Part shown: positions 1 to 11,633 of the stretch, one piece after another | How positions within the stretch are numbered: the first letter of the stretch is position 1 | How the letters are laid out: each line of letters begins with the position of its first letter | Assembly (NCBI GenBank): GCA_029531795.1 | Contig: JAPEIS010000016.1 | Location: forward strand, 1,488,001-1,552,000 | DNA from: Sclerotinia nivalis | Taxonomy: Eukaryota > Ascomycota > Leotiomycetes > Helotiales > Sclerotiniaceae | Reading direction: 5' to 3' | DNA: 64,000 nt | Translations under genes and position numbers: made by a program | Notes under the pieces: generated by a model | The model's input: the letters and a program-made list of their open reading frames with translations, nothing else | Database searches by the model: none | Told to the model about the DNA's origin: nothing

Positions 1-1224
1 GGATATTCTATTAGATATTCAGTATTTTGCTTTAATAAATAATGTTTCTAAATAATATAATATCCTGATATAAAAATATTCGAATTTGTATATATTTGAA
101 TTGGAAGAGTATAATCGATATTATAGAAATCGATTATTTCTAAGTATTTTTTTTGTAAAAATTCGAAAGCTAATTGTTTACAAATTCTTTATTGTTATTC
201 TATTTTATTTGTAAAATAGAAAAGAAAATGAAAGATCTCGATAAAGTTCTTAATATTTTTTCGAATTATCTGTATTATAATTAGAAAACTTCGAATTTTT
301 GTTTGATCAATAGAAATCGGAAAATCCTTGATTTTGGTTGCTTTAATAGGTTTAATGATTATTATATTATTAGTTTTATAAAGGATTTGTAAAACCTATA
401 GTATTTTGAAAAATATATATAATTGAGCGAAATCAAAACAAAGAAGAATATAATTAGCAAAGTTAAAATAAATTTCTTTTGAAATTACAAAATCTGAAAA
501 GATATTATCAATATAGAATTTGATTAATACTAAATTGTTTTCAGTATTAGATTCGAATATAAAAAGATATTCTTTATCTATTGAATTATTTTTAAAAAAA
601 TAAATATAATCGAAAACTATATAAAGAAATTCAAATATAGAAAAGCAAATAATTTGAATCTTTTGTAAAATTCTGATAAATTGTATTTGAATTGAATTTT
701 TTATGAAAAAGGCAAAATAGTAATGATTTTTTAAATAAAAAGATATATCTTAATAAGTATATTTCAAATCGAATTGTAGATATACTTTATGATTAGAATA
801 AGAAAGAAACTTGTAAATATTTTAAAATAAAATACAATAATTATTTGATATTTGTTTTATAATCTTTGAATAATCGAAGATTATATATTTTTCAGGATCA
901 GATTTATAAGAAGGAAGATTTTTTGAATATTCAATATCTGATTTATCAATTATTAATAATATTATTAATCAATCAGAAAGTTTGTTCTTGGTTATTATAA
1001 TATATTTATATATATAGTATTTATATTCTTTAGATATAATCTTATTAAGTTAAAATATTTATTAAGAGCTATATTTAAATCGCTTTTTGTTTTTATAAGG
1101 AAATATACTTGATTTGAATTATATTCGATGAATATAAAAAGGAATAAAAAGAACATAAACTAATTCTATAATATTCAAATCCTTATAAATATAAAGAAAT
1201 CGAATAACTTTTAATTGAAATTCG
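1..1224. other. Unassigned AT-rich, RIP-degraded DNA
   Basis: There is no usable open frame, LTR or terminal inverted repeat here. The plus strand read in one frame gives stretches of coding-like character broken by many stops, so this is probably another decayed element, but I could not recognise a domain. It ends at the left LTR of Gypsy-1. Confidence 0.5.
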
Positions 1225-1370
1225 TATCACGGTGGTGGTAGGGTGCTTTATAATATGATGATATTCTACGAAGGAGGAAGAAGGTACTAGGAAGAGCGCC
1301 GACTATATAGGGGATAAGTGCTTTAGGCATTTATGTAAACTAGCTAGGAACAGGTTACGAATCTATAATA
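1225..1370 (-). repeat. 3' LTR of Gypsy-1 (146 bp)
   Basis: On the minus strand the family LTR starts TGTCACGG and ends CCGTGACA, giving 8-bp inverted termini. Here the final bases read as RIP-altered forms. Its partner is at 7805-7950. A TATATA-type box lies in the middle of the repeat. Confidence 0.93.
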
Positions 1371-1914
1371 ATATCTTTTTTTTCAAAATCTAATTTGTTC
1401 TTAAATTATTGATAAAACCTTTTGTAAAACAATTATTCAAACAAAGTTTTATTTAAATGTTTTAAATTCCTGAATTGTAAGACTACTCTTCAAATTTTAA
1501 GATTGTCTTAAAATTTAAGATACTATTTTTCTATTCAAATAAATTATATTTTCTTTTTTGTTGATTATTGTAAAGTCTTTGTAGGAATTGAAATTGATAA
1601 TAATATTATAGTATTTGAATGATCCAAAATTTATAATAATAATCCAGGTTTCTTAGAATATAAATAGTAGTATTTGATTAGGATTTTTTTATTGTCTTTT
1701 AAATTTGATATTGATTGTTAGATTGATATATAGTGCTTCTATTTGATTTGATAATAATAGCTATTTTTATTATAATTATCAAATATATCTTTGAATATCT
1801 ATTTTTGAATTAGTTCTTTTTTTTGTTTTCTTTTTCAAGGATTCTGTCTTTTGTAGTTTTCGATTTCGATTTGTTGATTAAAGTTTGTTCTGGGAAATAA
1901 GGTTTTGAATATAT

Positions 1915-4378
1915 TTGTTTTTCTTGAAGAATTCGTATTTTTGAATTATTATTATATTTGAGGAATAGGGTTTACTAGATTCTATATCCAATTGTAGATT
2001 AAAATTATAATTTATAAAGAATAATGAATAATCTATTGTTTCAGAAACCAAATTGTTTGAAGCAAATTCTATTAGAAGTAATTATTTTATTTAATTATTT
2101 TGATAAAAGTTTATAAATATATACAAGTATTATTTTAGAATTGAATTGATTTGTTTTGTTTGGTTATCTATTTGTAGATGAAACGCTGAATTATATTTAA
2201 GGGTTATTCTCAATCATTCAAAAAACTGTATTCAGAATCCCGATACAAAATATATTTCTCAATCTAAAATGATATTTTCTGATAGATTATGTAATATATA
2301 AATGCGATTAATGAAAATATTAATCAATTCTTTTGTTATCAAAGATCTTGTATTTATAAAATGCTTTATTTTTGTCAATCTATAAACAATTATTAATATA
2401 TATTTGTATATTGAATCATAATGTTTATAATTTGACAAAAATATAATATAATCGATCGAAATATCTGATTATGATTGGAAAGAAATGGACAATGGTTTTA
2501 GAAACCTTAGGGGAAATGATTTTGGGGATTTTGTTCGGATATAGAGTTTATAAGTTTGAATATAAATGTTTATTTTTTGATATATTTATAATCATCAGTA
2601 GCTTCTGGAAACCAAATCAATAATCTTTGTACGATCAGAATGACCAACAGAGTTCGATAAATGTATTCTGTATAAAATTTGTATTTTTAGTTTATCATTA
2701 AACGGAATCTATAATTTTTCTTGATAGTAAATCTTATTATTATAAATATAACAATCTTGTATAATTATTCGTAGGATTTTCCTGAAATTTTTTGGTTATT
2801 TGATTGTAAAAGGATCTTCGATTGTTGATATTAATTGTTTAATTATATTTGATTTATTATATATTATATCAATAAATTCATCGATAAATTTATTTTCAAA
2901 TAGTATTATTTAATCTATTATAGTTAACGAAAGATTATTTATAAGTTCTCTATATAGATCTATATTGAATCTATCGATAAATAAAATAATATACTTTTGG
3001 TTTTTTAAATATTTGTTGTTAGAATTAGAGTTATCAAATTGATCCTTTTATCAACGATTCAAAATATCTAATTGGATTGCTTTTGTTTTTGATCGATAAA
3101 CAATTCGGAAATTGTATTAAGATAAAAACTCTGATCATTATATTTAGTATTGATTTAATATTTTTGTTATTGTAAAGTATTTCAGATTCTTATAATCGAT
3201 CAAGATTTCGAATTCCTATTGAGATCCTTGTAATTTTGATCGTTATTCTTTTATTGATTTAATAATAGCTAATAGCTTTTTATTATAGATCTTATAATTA
3301 TATTCAATAACCGAATATTTCGAAGAAAAGTATATTATTGATTGTAAAACGTTATTGTTATTGTATTGAGAAAGTATTTTTTTCGAAATTCAATTCGAAG
3401 TATTTGTTTTCAATATAATTTTTCTATTGTGATTAAAATAGATAAGTATTGGAGTTATTGTAAATATGTTTTTTAGATTTTCAAATATTGTTATATAATT
3501 GTTCTTCTATTATTAATCTATTTCTTTCTATAAAAAATCATTTAAAGAACAATAGATTTTTGAAAAGTCTTTTATAAATCGATAATAAAAGTTTACAAAA
3601 CTAAGGAATCGTTGTAGATCTTTAATAGATATTGATTGTATTTAGGAAATAATAATTGATATTTTATTTTGATTTATTTTTATATTTTCAGTTGTGATTA
3701 TAAGGTTTAAGTATTTTGTAGAAGTTGTTTCGAATTTATATTTATTGATATTGATTTGTAAATCAGTATTTTATAATTTCTGGATTATATTACGAATATA
3801 TTCTTGATATTGATTTTTATTTTCGAAATATATGAGGATGTTGTTAAGATATATAATGTAATATTTATTTAGTTTGTTAAACAAAGTATAATTAATATAG
3901 TATTGGAATAATATTAGTATATTATAAAGATCAAAAGGTATAATTAATGATTCGAATAATCTAAATCGAATAATGAAAACAGTTTTCTATTTGTTATCTT
4001 TTACAATACGAAGTTTATTGAAAGCAGCAATAATATTTAATTTGGTATAGATTTTTGTATTACAAAGAGTATCCAAAATTTCCCGAATAATTGATAAAGG
4101 GTATCAATTTTTAATAATAACATTATTTAAATTCCAATAATTTTGATAGATACAAATTTCTTTGTTAGGTTTAATTGTTAGAAATAATAAAACTGTATTT
4201 TGTAATCTTGATTCCCGAATGAAATCTTTGACAAAATTGTTGTTGATCCATTTTCGAATTATTTTTAATTCGAGAAAAAACAAAAAACGATTTTTGAAAT
4301 ATAAAGGTTCTTTTTCAAGTATTAATTTTATTTTGTGATTTTATATTTAATATAGAAGAAGTATATTTATATAACAGA
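1915..4378 (-). pseudogene. pol remnant of Gypsy-1 (RT C-terminal half, RNase H, integrase)
   Basis: The minus strand encodes, from right to left, reverse transcriptase, RNase H and integrase of the Ty3/Gypsy order. I identify it by base-level similarity to Gypsy-3, where the domains are easier to read. The region corresponding to the RT catalytic YLDD (around 3838-3860) is scrambled by a small insertion and substitutions. The integrase C-terminal segment, which resembles other fungal Gypsy elements around 1950-2075, follows a junction at about 1912 where roughly 295 bp present in Gypsy-3 are absent. Numerous stops make it non-functional. Confidence 0.8.
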
Positions 4379-4524
4379 TGTCACGGGTTCGTAACCCGTT
4401 CCTAGCTAGTCTGCATGGTTGCCTAAGGCACCCATCCCCCATATAGTCGGCGCTCTTCCTAGCACCTTCTTCCTCTTTCGTAGAATATCATCATATCTTA
4501 AAGCACCCTACCACCACCGTGATA
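4379..4524 (+). repeat. Solo LTR of the 146-bp Gypsy family inserted in Gypsy-1 pol
   Basis: This full-length LTR begins TGTCACGGG and ends CCGTGATA, in the orientation opposite to the Gypsy-1 LTRs. It is flanked by a perfect 5-bp target duplication, acaga (4374-4378 and 4525-4529). It interrupts pol between segments that are continuous in Gypsy-3 (near 37920). It is one of the least RIP-altered copies, so it marks a later insertion reduced to a solo LTR by LTR-LTR recombination. Confidence 0.95.
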
Positions 4525-4529
4525 ACAGA

Positions 4530-5580
4530 ATAGAAAAGCGAATAGTTTGTCTTGAAGTTATAAAGGGAGCTTTTCCCTGATTTCGTTATCGTTAAGGGGT
4601 GATTTGCTATTGAGGAATTTCTCGATATTTATCTTTGTTATTTTTCGAAAATGTTTTGATTGATAATAATGATAAACAAAATCGTAGAGTTTCGAAGATA
4701 TTTTAGTTAATATATCGGCGATGTTATCTTTTTTATATAGTATATCCTTGAAATTCTATTTTTGAAGAGTCGGAATTATTGTTGTTTTATATAAATGTTT
4801 TTGTCGAATAGTCTTTTTTGTTTGATCTAATTTATTTTATTAGTAAAAGAATATAAAATTAGTAATTTGTAATCAATAGATATTATTTAAATTTGATTTT
4901 GTATTAAAAATGATTTCGATTTGTTCTTTTGGAATTGGGATTGATAGTGATAGTAAGGGTTTATTCTTTGATATTGATTTCGATTGATATTGTTTAGCGA
5001 TTTTTTATATAGATTTATACTGAATGAAATATCGATTCAGTATTATTTGTATTTGATATAATACTCCTTTATTGTAAACTTTTGTACAATAATAATTTAT
5101 ACCAAATATCAAAGTCTTATTGATTTGCAAATCGATTTCAGAGTTTTCTATCGATTTATAATTTTCATTTGAAGAAATCGATTTATTGTAATCTTGTTTC
5201 GATGATTTTTTTAAGACTGTTCTAAAATTTTGAGTATATATTTCGTTATCTTTGTTTTCATCTTCGATAAACAATAATAAATATCAGAAAGGATTCTTTT
5301 TTATATTAGAAAGAAAAGTTTTAATTAAAGGTAATATATCAAAGATTTTATCAACAGATAGTTTTGTAGATATACTATTTTTGTATATTTGATTTGTATA
5401 TATTAATAAATGGATTATTGATATTTGTATTAAATCGAATATACTGTAAAAACAATAATATATTATACAATATTGAAAATTGAAAAAAAGAATCATATTC
5501 TGTCAATTTATGTATGGATTATAGCATTGTAATTATAATAATTCGAAAATAACTAGAATCTTTTTGGAAAGTTTTATAAT
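4530..5580 (-). pseudogene. pol remnant of Gypsy-1 between protease and the solo LTR
   Basis: This corresponds to the Gypsy-3 stretch at about 37925-39000, between the aspartic protease and the first RT motifs. Two AT-rich open frames survive on the minus strand (5005-5274 and 5284-5496). Both match the same part of the Gypsy polyprotein and carry no recognisable catalytic motif. It is a protease-RT linker, heavily mutated. Confidence 0.7.
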
Positions 5581-5589
5581 GAAGAATAA

Positions 5590-5772
5590 TCATATTTCTT
5601 TATATTGTTTTATTGTTATATTTATCATAAAATAATCAGTAATAATATTTGCAGTATTTCTATTTGTCAAATGAAGTTCACAACGATATAATAAGGATCG
5701 AATTAGGATATTGTTTCGATCAACAAAAGAACGATCAACGAATGCTTTTTCTGAATATCTATTATCAATCAA
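5590..5772 (-). pseudogene. Gypsy-1 aspartic protease remnant
   Basis: Sixty residues remain on the minus strand, with the segment NLIDNRYSEKAFVDRSF near the N-terminal side of the protease. Retroviral-type proteases use an Asp-Ser/Thr-Gly triad. Here it reads D-N-R. The catalytic Asp is present, but the Gly has become Arg, consistent with a G-to-A change on the coding strand. The same segment is found in Gypsy-2, -3 and -4, all with Asn after the Asp. Confidence 0.78.
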
Positions 5773-5799
5773 ATTGATTATATTGAAAAAAGAAGAATA

Positions 5800-7690
5800 T
5801 ATTAAGAATATAATAATTTAAACAAATAGAGATTTGTTATTTATAAAATTGAATTATAAAGATTCTTTACTAATTATTGTTTATTATATCCATTCTGTAT
5901 TCCTTGATAACTTTTGTAAACAATTTGTTATAAAGGTTAAACTTTTCCTAAATACTTTTGAATAAATATAAATAGCAATAATATTATATTACAAAAAAAT
6001 ATATTTGATATATTTTCTAATAATACTAATATTTCCTTTTCAATAAATCCAATGAATATATTAAAATATTATTATTAATGATTATTATAACCTTGATAAT
6101 TATCTCATTGAAAACTTCTATGATTAATTAGATTAAAGAAACAATATTATTGAATTTGAGATTGTATTTGATATCTTTTTCATTGATAACCATTTCGATT
6201 GATTAAACTATTCGGATAGTATTATTGGTTTTGTTATAATTGATGATTATCTTTCAAATAACTATTTCCACAAGAAATACCTTTATATCCGTTTGCGTTT
6301 CTTATAATATCGATTTATTTCTTTGCTTTATAATCTACAATTCAGTAATCAGATTGTTTACAAAAATAATATAAATTATAAAAATATTTATATTTTTTTT
6401 GTATTTGTTTCAGAGTTCTAATTGTATCGAAATTTATAGGATCGTTTTGAATATAAAATATTGACAATATTTAATATTGAATATAAATTGAACTAAATTT
6501 CGAAGAATTTGTATTGTAATACTTATTATCCCGACAATTTTGATTTCATACTTGGAATTTCTTTCTTCATCCTTCAATATTAATGAATTCGTAAAGATTT
6601 GAATCGTCTTTTATTAATATCTTCAATTTATCGATAACTTTTTGTTTCATTACAAAAATTATTTCTCAAAAAATCTTTCTACTAAATATATCCAAATATT
6701 CCAATTGTAAATAAAAAAAGGAAAACAGGGTTTTTTCGTTCATTTTAAGTTTATCGAATTTGATTGTTTTATATTCAATATCAATTGAAATATAAAGATT
6801 ATCGAATTTCTTCAGGAATATATTTATAATAGTAAATTCCGATATATTATCTATAATTCCTTTTATATCTTTTTGTTTTTTTTATCGAATTGTTTTTTTT
6901 CAAAAGAAAAACTATATATAAACCTTTTTTTTTTTTTATATCGAAAATTATAATATCGCTTTTTTAATAAATATATAAATCTATTTTTCAATCTTTATAT
7001 TTGTTTTATTGAATCAAAAGGTTTGTTTTTTTATTTTTGAACGATTTTGAACGATTTAGAATTCTTTATAATTTATTGTAATCGATAAATTGATATAGTA
7101 AGATTTGAATCGATAGATGATTAATCAAGTTGTTCTTGAAAAGTAGAGTTCTGAATTATTAATTTTGTATTAATTGTATTATTTAATTGTAGATCTCTTT
7201 GTAATATATATATTTCTTATCGGTATTGTTTTGTTTGGATTAGTATTTGTTTTGTAAAGTTGAACAAATATTATATATATACAATAGCTTCAGGGTTCTG
7301 TATATTGATAAATATATCGGAAATAGAGATTGGATTTTTAAGATCTTTATTTTTAATATTGAAGAGTTTATATATAAGTTATTGATAATTAAAGAAAACA
7401 GATTTAATATATTTTCGAAATTTGGATATTGTCTTTGATCGAACTAAAAGTATTGATAATTCTAATGGAATTGATTGAATGGTATTCAATATAATGATGG
7501 ATTATTTAAAACAATTTTAAAAATTGGAGTATAATTGTGAAGTCTTTGATTTCGATTGTATAACGATATAATACTGATCAAATCGAGATCTGGATCTGAA
7601 TCTAAGTTTGGGTTTGAATTTAGGTTTGGGTCTGGATCTGAGTCTGGGTTTGAATTTGGATTGGAATCGAATTAAAACGTCGTTTATTGT
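5800..7690 (-). pseudogene. Gypsy-1 gag remnant
   Basis: This is the Gag region of the minus-strand element. At its C-terminal side (about 6320-6370) is a decayed CX2CX4HX4C zinc knuckle of which one Cys (YYFCKQ) survives. At the N-terminal side (about 7575-7670) is a low-complexity repeat that on the minus strand reads as alternating Asp/Asn and Pro residues. Gag would form the nucleocapsid and bind element RNA. Stops interrupt the frame throughout. The plus-strand open frame at 7247-7438 is a shadow. Confidence 0.72.
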
Positions 7691-7804
7691 TTACTGATGT
7701 ATTGATAATCGAAGTTTTTGTATATTTTGTAAAATTGATTATTTAGCAAAATTAAATTGTCTTTTTTGTTTAATAATAGAATCTTTATGAAAGGTAGAAT
7801 ATAT

Positions 7805-7950
7805 TATTATAATAGTAATTGGGTACTTTAAGATATAATGATATTCTATAAAGGAGGAAGAAGGTATTAGAAAGAGTGCCGATTATATAAGGGATGGGTG
7901 CTTTAGGTATCCATGCAGACTAGCTAGGAACGGGTTACGAGCCCGTGATA
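7805..7950 (-). repeat. 5' LTR of Gypsy-1 (146 bp)
   Basis: It pairs with 1225-1370. The end next to the internal region has the family sequence cacggtggtgg converted to a TA/AA-rich string, exactly the G-to-A pattern expected of RIP. Confidence 0.93.
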
Positions 7951-8473
7951 TATATTTTTGTATATAAATAATCTAATCTATATTGTTTATATATTCGATA
8001 GTTTAATGAACAAATCTGATCTTTTATTTGATCGTTTAAAAGATGATTTACAAACTTCTATTAAATATTATTCTATATATAATTAATTGTATACTGAAAA
8101 TATTAAATAATATATAATATAAAAGTTTTCTCTAATTTTATCTTATAGACTTGAAAAATTGATTTAATATTTGAATTCTACATTATCAAAATCTGAATAA
8201 TATTATATGTTTGATAATGCAAGAAATAATATTTCATTCTATATATTTGTATAATAAAATTCGATTTTTTAATATATCGAAAATAATAAAAGATATTATA
8301 TATTATAAATTATTTTTCTTTATTAAGCTATTTATATATTTTATTTTCGAATTATATTTGTAATTTCATATTAATAATATCAATACAAGTTTCCTTTTAT
8401 AATTATAATTATTTTTTAAAATCGTTTTAGAATTCGTTTTCTTTTATTTCAGGTCTTTTTTTATTATTAAATA
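7951..8473. other. Unassigned AT-rich flank
   Basis: This is AT-rich DNA without recognisable coding or repeat structure, between the Gypsy-1 5' LTR and the mariner element. Confidence 0.5.
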
Positions 8474-8475
8474 TA

Positions 8476-8501
8476 CAGTAACCGTGCATTGATAATGGCC
8501 G
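8476..8501 (+). repeat. Left terminal inverted repeat of mariner
   Basis: It starts CAGTAACCGTGC directly after TA and ends at GGCCG. It pairs imperfectly with 9809-9834. Confidence 0.82.
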
Positions 8502-8564
8502 AAAACGCGTAAATATAAATTTTTACGCGTTTCATTCCTACAACCTATATTCTATTTATTAATT

Positions 8565-9660
8565 ATGCTATTACAATGCACTCCATTAAGATCAATTGAT
8601 AATAATAATGTTCTCCAAAAGCATCTTAGCCTATATGATCATGGTAGAATCATTGGAAAGGCTTCAAAAGGTGTAGGATCTATTAAAATTGCGAATGATC
8701 TTGGAATAGCCTGTATCATTATATATAATACTATTAAGATGAATTAATTGTACAATAAGGGTAAGTTCTTATTCAAAAAGCCCTGATAGAAGTGTTATTC
8801 AGAAAGAGACGAATGTATAGTGATATGGTATATATGTTTATGGTCTAAATCGATTTATTAGGAAATCATTACAATTTGTGAGTTTGATTGCAAAAAGGAT
8901 ATTATTAAGAGGATCTTCTATGTATATGGAATAGATAATTGGAGAGCTAGAAAGAGATTTGAATTTATATTAGAATATATATTTAAATGGTTTGTATGGT
9001 GTTTAATGTGGAGGGGTTTTATAGTGGAGGAATAAGGTTTAATCTTTTGATCGGATGAATGCTTTGTAGAATAAAGGCGGGATAAAAAGCAAAAATGGAT
9101 CTTCCGTTTTTCCTTTCAAAAATGAGATCGGAATATGGTTTAAATATATTCTTCAAAGAAGAATATGAAGGTTATAGTTTGGGGAGGCTTTTGTAATACC
9201 AAAAGGAGCAATCTCTATATTATAAATAGAGATTTTGAATTCAAAAAGTTTGAGTATAATGCTAATTTATATTTGGAGGTGTTTGATATAGAAATCGAAT
9301 CTATTTTCGAAGGATTGGATTCAGAGTATCAATTTATATAAGATAATGTTCTTATATATATTATTTGCAAAATAAAAGTATAGTTTCGAAAGAGGGGTAT
9401 CTCATTAGTTCAAAATTGGTCTTCTTATAATCTTGATCTAAATCTTATAGAATATATTTGGTAATATCTAAAAGTATATGTTTTTGAGATGTTTTTTGAT
9501 ATTGTTATAAATAAAAGCATCTCAGAATATATTAGACAGAGATTGAAGAGTGCTTTATAAGTAGTTTGGAATATATTGAATGATGGGTTATTCGAAAAAT
9601 TAAGGGTTAGTATATCGAATAGAATAGAGGTCTGTATTGTGATTGATGATTAGTATACTA
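8565..9660 (+). pseudogene. Tc1/mariner transposase, broken by stops
   Basis: The transposase would bind the terminal repeats and catalyse cut-and-paste transposition. The first 60 residues are still open and hold a helix-turn-helix: LYDHGRIIGKASKG, then KIANDLGIACIIIYNTIK. After that, stop codons and likely frame changes interrupt the frame. The three acidic motifs are still visible by translation: SDECFVE near 9050 (first Asp), a DNV segment near 9340 (second Asp, usually DNA-P-IH), and LDLNLIEYIW near 9430-9460, corresponding to the family PDLNPIE motif with the third acidic residue. The catalytic acids therefore survived while the reading frame did not. Confidence 0.86.
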
Positions 9661-9808
9661 AATATTGAAGGTTTAAAGTAGGGTAACAATATAATTTTTT
9701 TATATTATTAAAATATATTAAAATTTTATATTAAAATAATGAAACATTGATTTAATAAACAAGATTGAATAGAATGATATTGATAAATAATTCTGGGTGA
9801 AATCCGGC

Positions 9809-9834
9809 CGGCCATTATCTGTGCGCAAGTACGG
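9809..9834 (-). repeat. Right terminal inverted repeat of mariner
   Basis: Read on the minus strand it starts CCGTACTTGCGC and ends GATAATGGCCG, directly before a TA. Several mismatches with the left repeat are C/T differences. Confidence 0.82.
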
Positions 9835-9836
9835 TA

Positions 9837-10970
9837 TTTAAAAACTTATCTTGAAAATAGATAACTATATTGTAATCAAAAGTAAACTTATAAAAAAAAG
9901 CAAAAAAGTCTAAATATAATATCAAATAATCGTTATTTAATATACTTGCTAACTTATAATTATTATTTATAGATTTAAATGAATTATTACTTTCATTATC
10001 TATATTACAAAATACATTTCGATTTTGATTTTGATCTCGATTTCTTTTCTTCTTTTGCTGATCTACCAATCTTTTGGTTTGGATTTTCTCTATCAATAAG
10101 ATAATATCCGAATCTTCTTTTTCATTATTAGATTTTCGATTATTTAAAATTAATTCCGAATTGTAATCTACAAGATTCAAGCTACCAATATTTACTTTTA
10201 CTGAATCAGAAAAACTATATTGAAATACTATTTAATTGATAATATTTATAGATAATAAAAACGAATCTTTAGATTATACTATTAAATCGATAATAGATAA
10301 ATCATCATTAAAAACAATTTGAATAATATAGCAGAAATCGCTAAAAAACTTGATCTTTATCAATTCAGATATTTATTTCATATTATTCGAATTCTTAATA
10401 ATAGATATATATATTATCAATCTTTCAATATCAAAATTGAATCTAATTCGACTCTTATTTAAATCTTTAAAGATATCTTTCAATCTTTGAAAATCAAAAT
10501 CAGAACTTTGTAGTTCATCTAATAATATATTGAAAAATTCTTGCTAACAAAAAATAATCAAATATTTTTTATAATCTTTATTTGGATCCTGATTATAACG
10601 AATATATTGAGATTTTGTTTACTATATTCAAAAAAGAAGGAATTTAATATTTAAAATTAAAATTAAAAAAAGAAAAAATTGCTTTTTTGATAGAAAAAGA
10701 TTCGATAGAATTTTTATTAGTATTCTTTTGATTATCTTTTCGAATCAAATTATTCTTTATTTGATATATAATATATCAAAGATTACTATCAATCTATTCA
10801 TTATATATAGTATTGATATTTTCAAGCGAATTTCGAATTTGAGTTTCTATACAAATATATTCTTTGAATATTGTTATTAAATATACAAATAAATCCTTTT
10901 TGTATCTAAAATTTATATCTTTATTTAATATCTATTTATAAAGTTTAGATTTAGTAGAAAATATCTTTTG
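9837..10970 (-). pseudogene. Unrecognised degenerate coding remnant
   Basis: On the minus strand this stretch reads as coding-like sequence rich in Lys, Asn, Ile and Asp, with scattered stops. The longest open piece (10180 down to 9815, 121 residues) has a charged segment around KIQTKRLVDQQKKKRNRD, and its C-terminal end runs into the mariner inverted repeat, so that end is not original. I recognise no domain. It could be a RIP-degraded element or a gene relic into which the mariner and Copia-A inserted. Confidence 0.35.
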
Positions 10971-10974
10971 ATAT

Positions 10975-11181
10975 TGTCGGGATCACAGTTATATAATTAT
11001 GAACGATAGTTAAATCATATGATCGTATTAGATCATGTAATCATAAAGGATTGTACAAGCTTCTTCAATATATATTTAAGGAGCTCGTTCTTTCGATATA
11101 AATAGTAACAATCAAGAATCAAGTTTTATCAAATAGACTAAAGTACTTTACATTTTGAACCTTACTATTTCGATACCAATA
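10975..11181 (+). repeat. 5' LTR of Copia-A
   Basis: 207 bp, starting TGTCGGGATCAC and ending ATACCAATA, where the last bases are a C-to-T form of CAACA. It contains a near-palindrome around 11014-11043 that is perfect in the partner LTR. Confidence 0.94.
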
Positions 11182-11633
11182 CTAATTAGTGATATCACAA
11201 ATTAAAAGACTTGAATATCTTTAAGGAATATTGTTTTCCTGAAGGATCTTTTGAGAACTAATTGAATTAATTTGAAGAGATATCAATCTTCAAACAAATG
11301 GATACTGTTTCTATTTGGGTATCAAGAATACCGTTTTCTTGTTTTGCTAGGATATTGGTATACTAATGAATCAATTCTGAATACTGTTTTCAGAAAGAAA
11401 CTTAAGGGAGTTCGATTGCTATTGTAGTAATTAGATTCCTGTATCCATTATGTATTTTGTATACGAATTGTAGTACAAATACACTCTTTTCTTTCTTTTG
11501 AAATATATTCTTTCAAGAATTTACAATTCAAATAATATACTTTCCTATTTCACCTTTCTATTCCTTCCAAAAATATACTACTTACGAATCCGAAAACAAT
11601 AGTAATATATCTGGAAAGATCTTTATTATAGAT

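Larger units (their letters stand above)
1225..7950 (-). mobile_element. Gypsy-1: degenerate Ty3/Gypsy LTR retrotransposon
   Basis: Two 146-bp LTRs in the same orientation bound a minus-strand gag-pol. The internal sequence aligns along its length with Gypsy-3 (34467-41324), but about 295 bp of the integrase C-terminal region are missing near position 1912, and an oppositely oriented solo LTR sits at 4379-4524. Allowing for both changes, the element would be about 6.87 kb, like its relatives. All frames are broken, and the reverse transcriptase YLDD motif is lost near 3850. The five bases flanking the LTRs (attcg and tatat) do not match, so either the flanks have decayed or the two ends come from recombination. 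Confidence 0.9.
8476..9834 (+). mobile_element. Tc1/mariner DNA transposon, 1359 bp
   Basis: It is bounded by TA dinucleotides (8474-8475 and 9835-9836), the target duplication of the Tc1/mariner superfamily. Imperfect terminal inverted repeats of about 26 bp match at about 21 of 28 positions when the TA is included, sharing GATAATGGCCG at their inner ends. The interior encodes a plus-strand transposase with the expected motif order. Confidence 0.9.

Noticed and set aside
1225..7950. A target duplication around Gypsy-1
   Set aside because: The flanking pentamers attcg and tatat do not match, even allowing for C-to-T changes.
9815..10180. 121-residue minus-strand open frame as a real gene
   Set aside because: Its end lies inside the mariner terminal repeat and its composition is that of RIPed DNA. 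Kept only as part of an unrecognised remnant.
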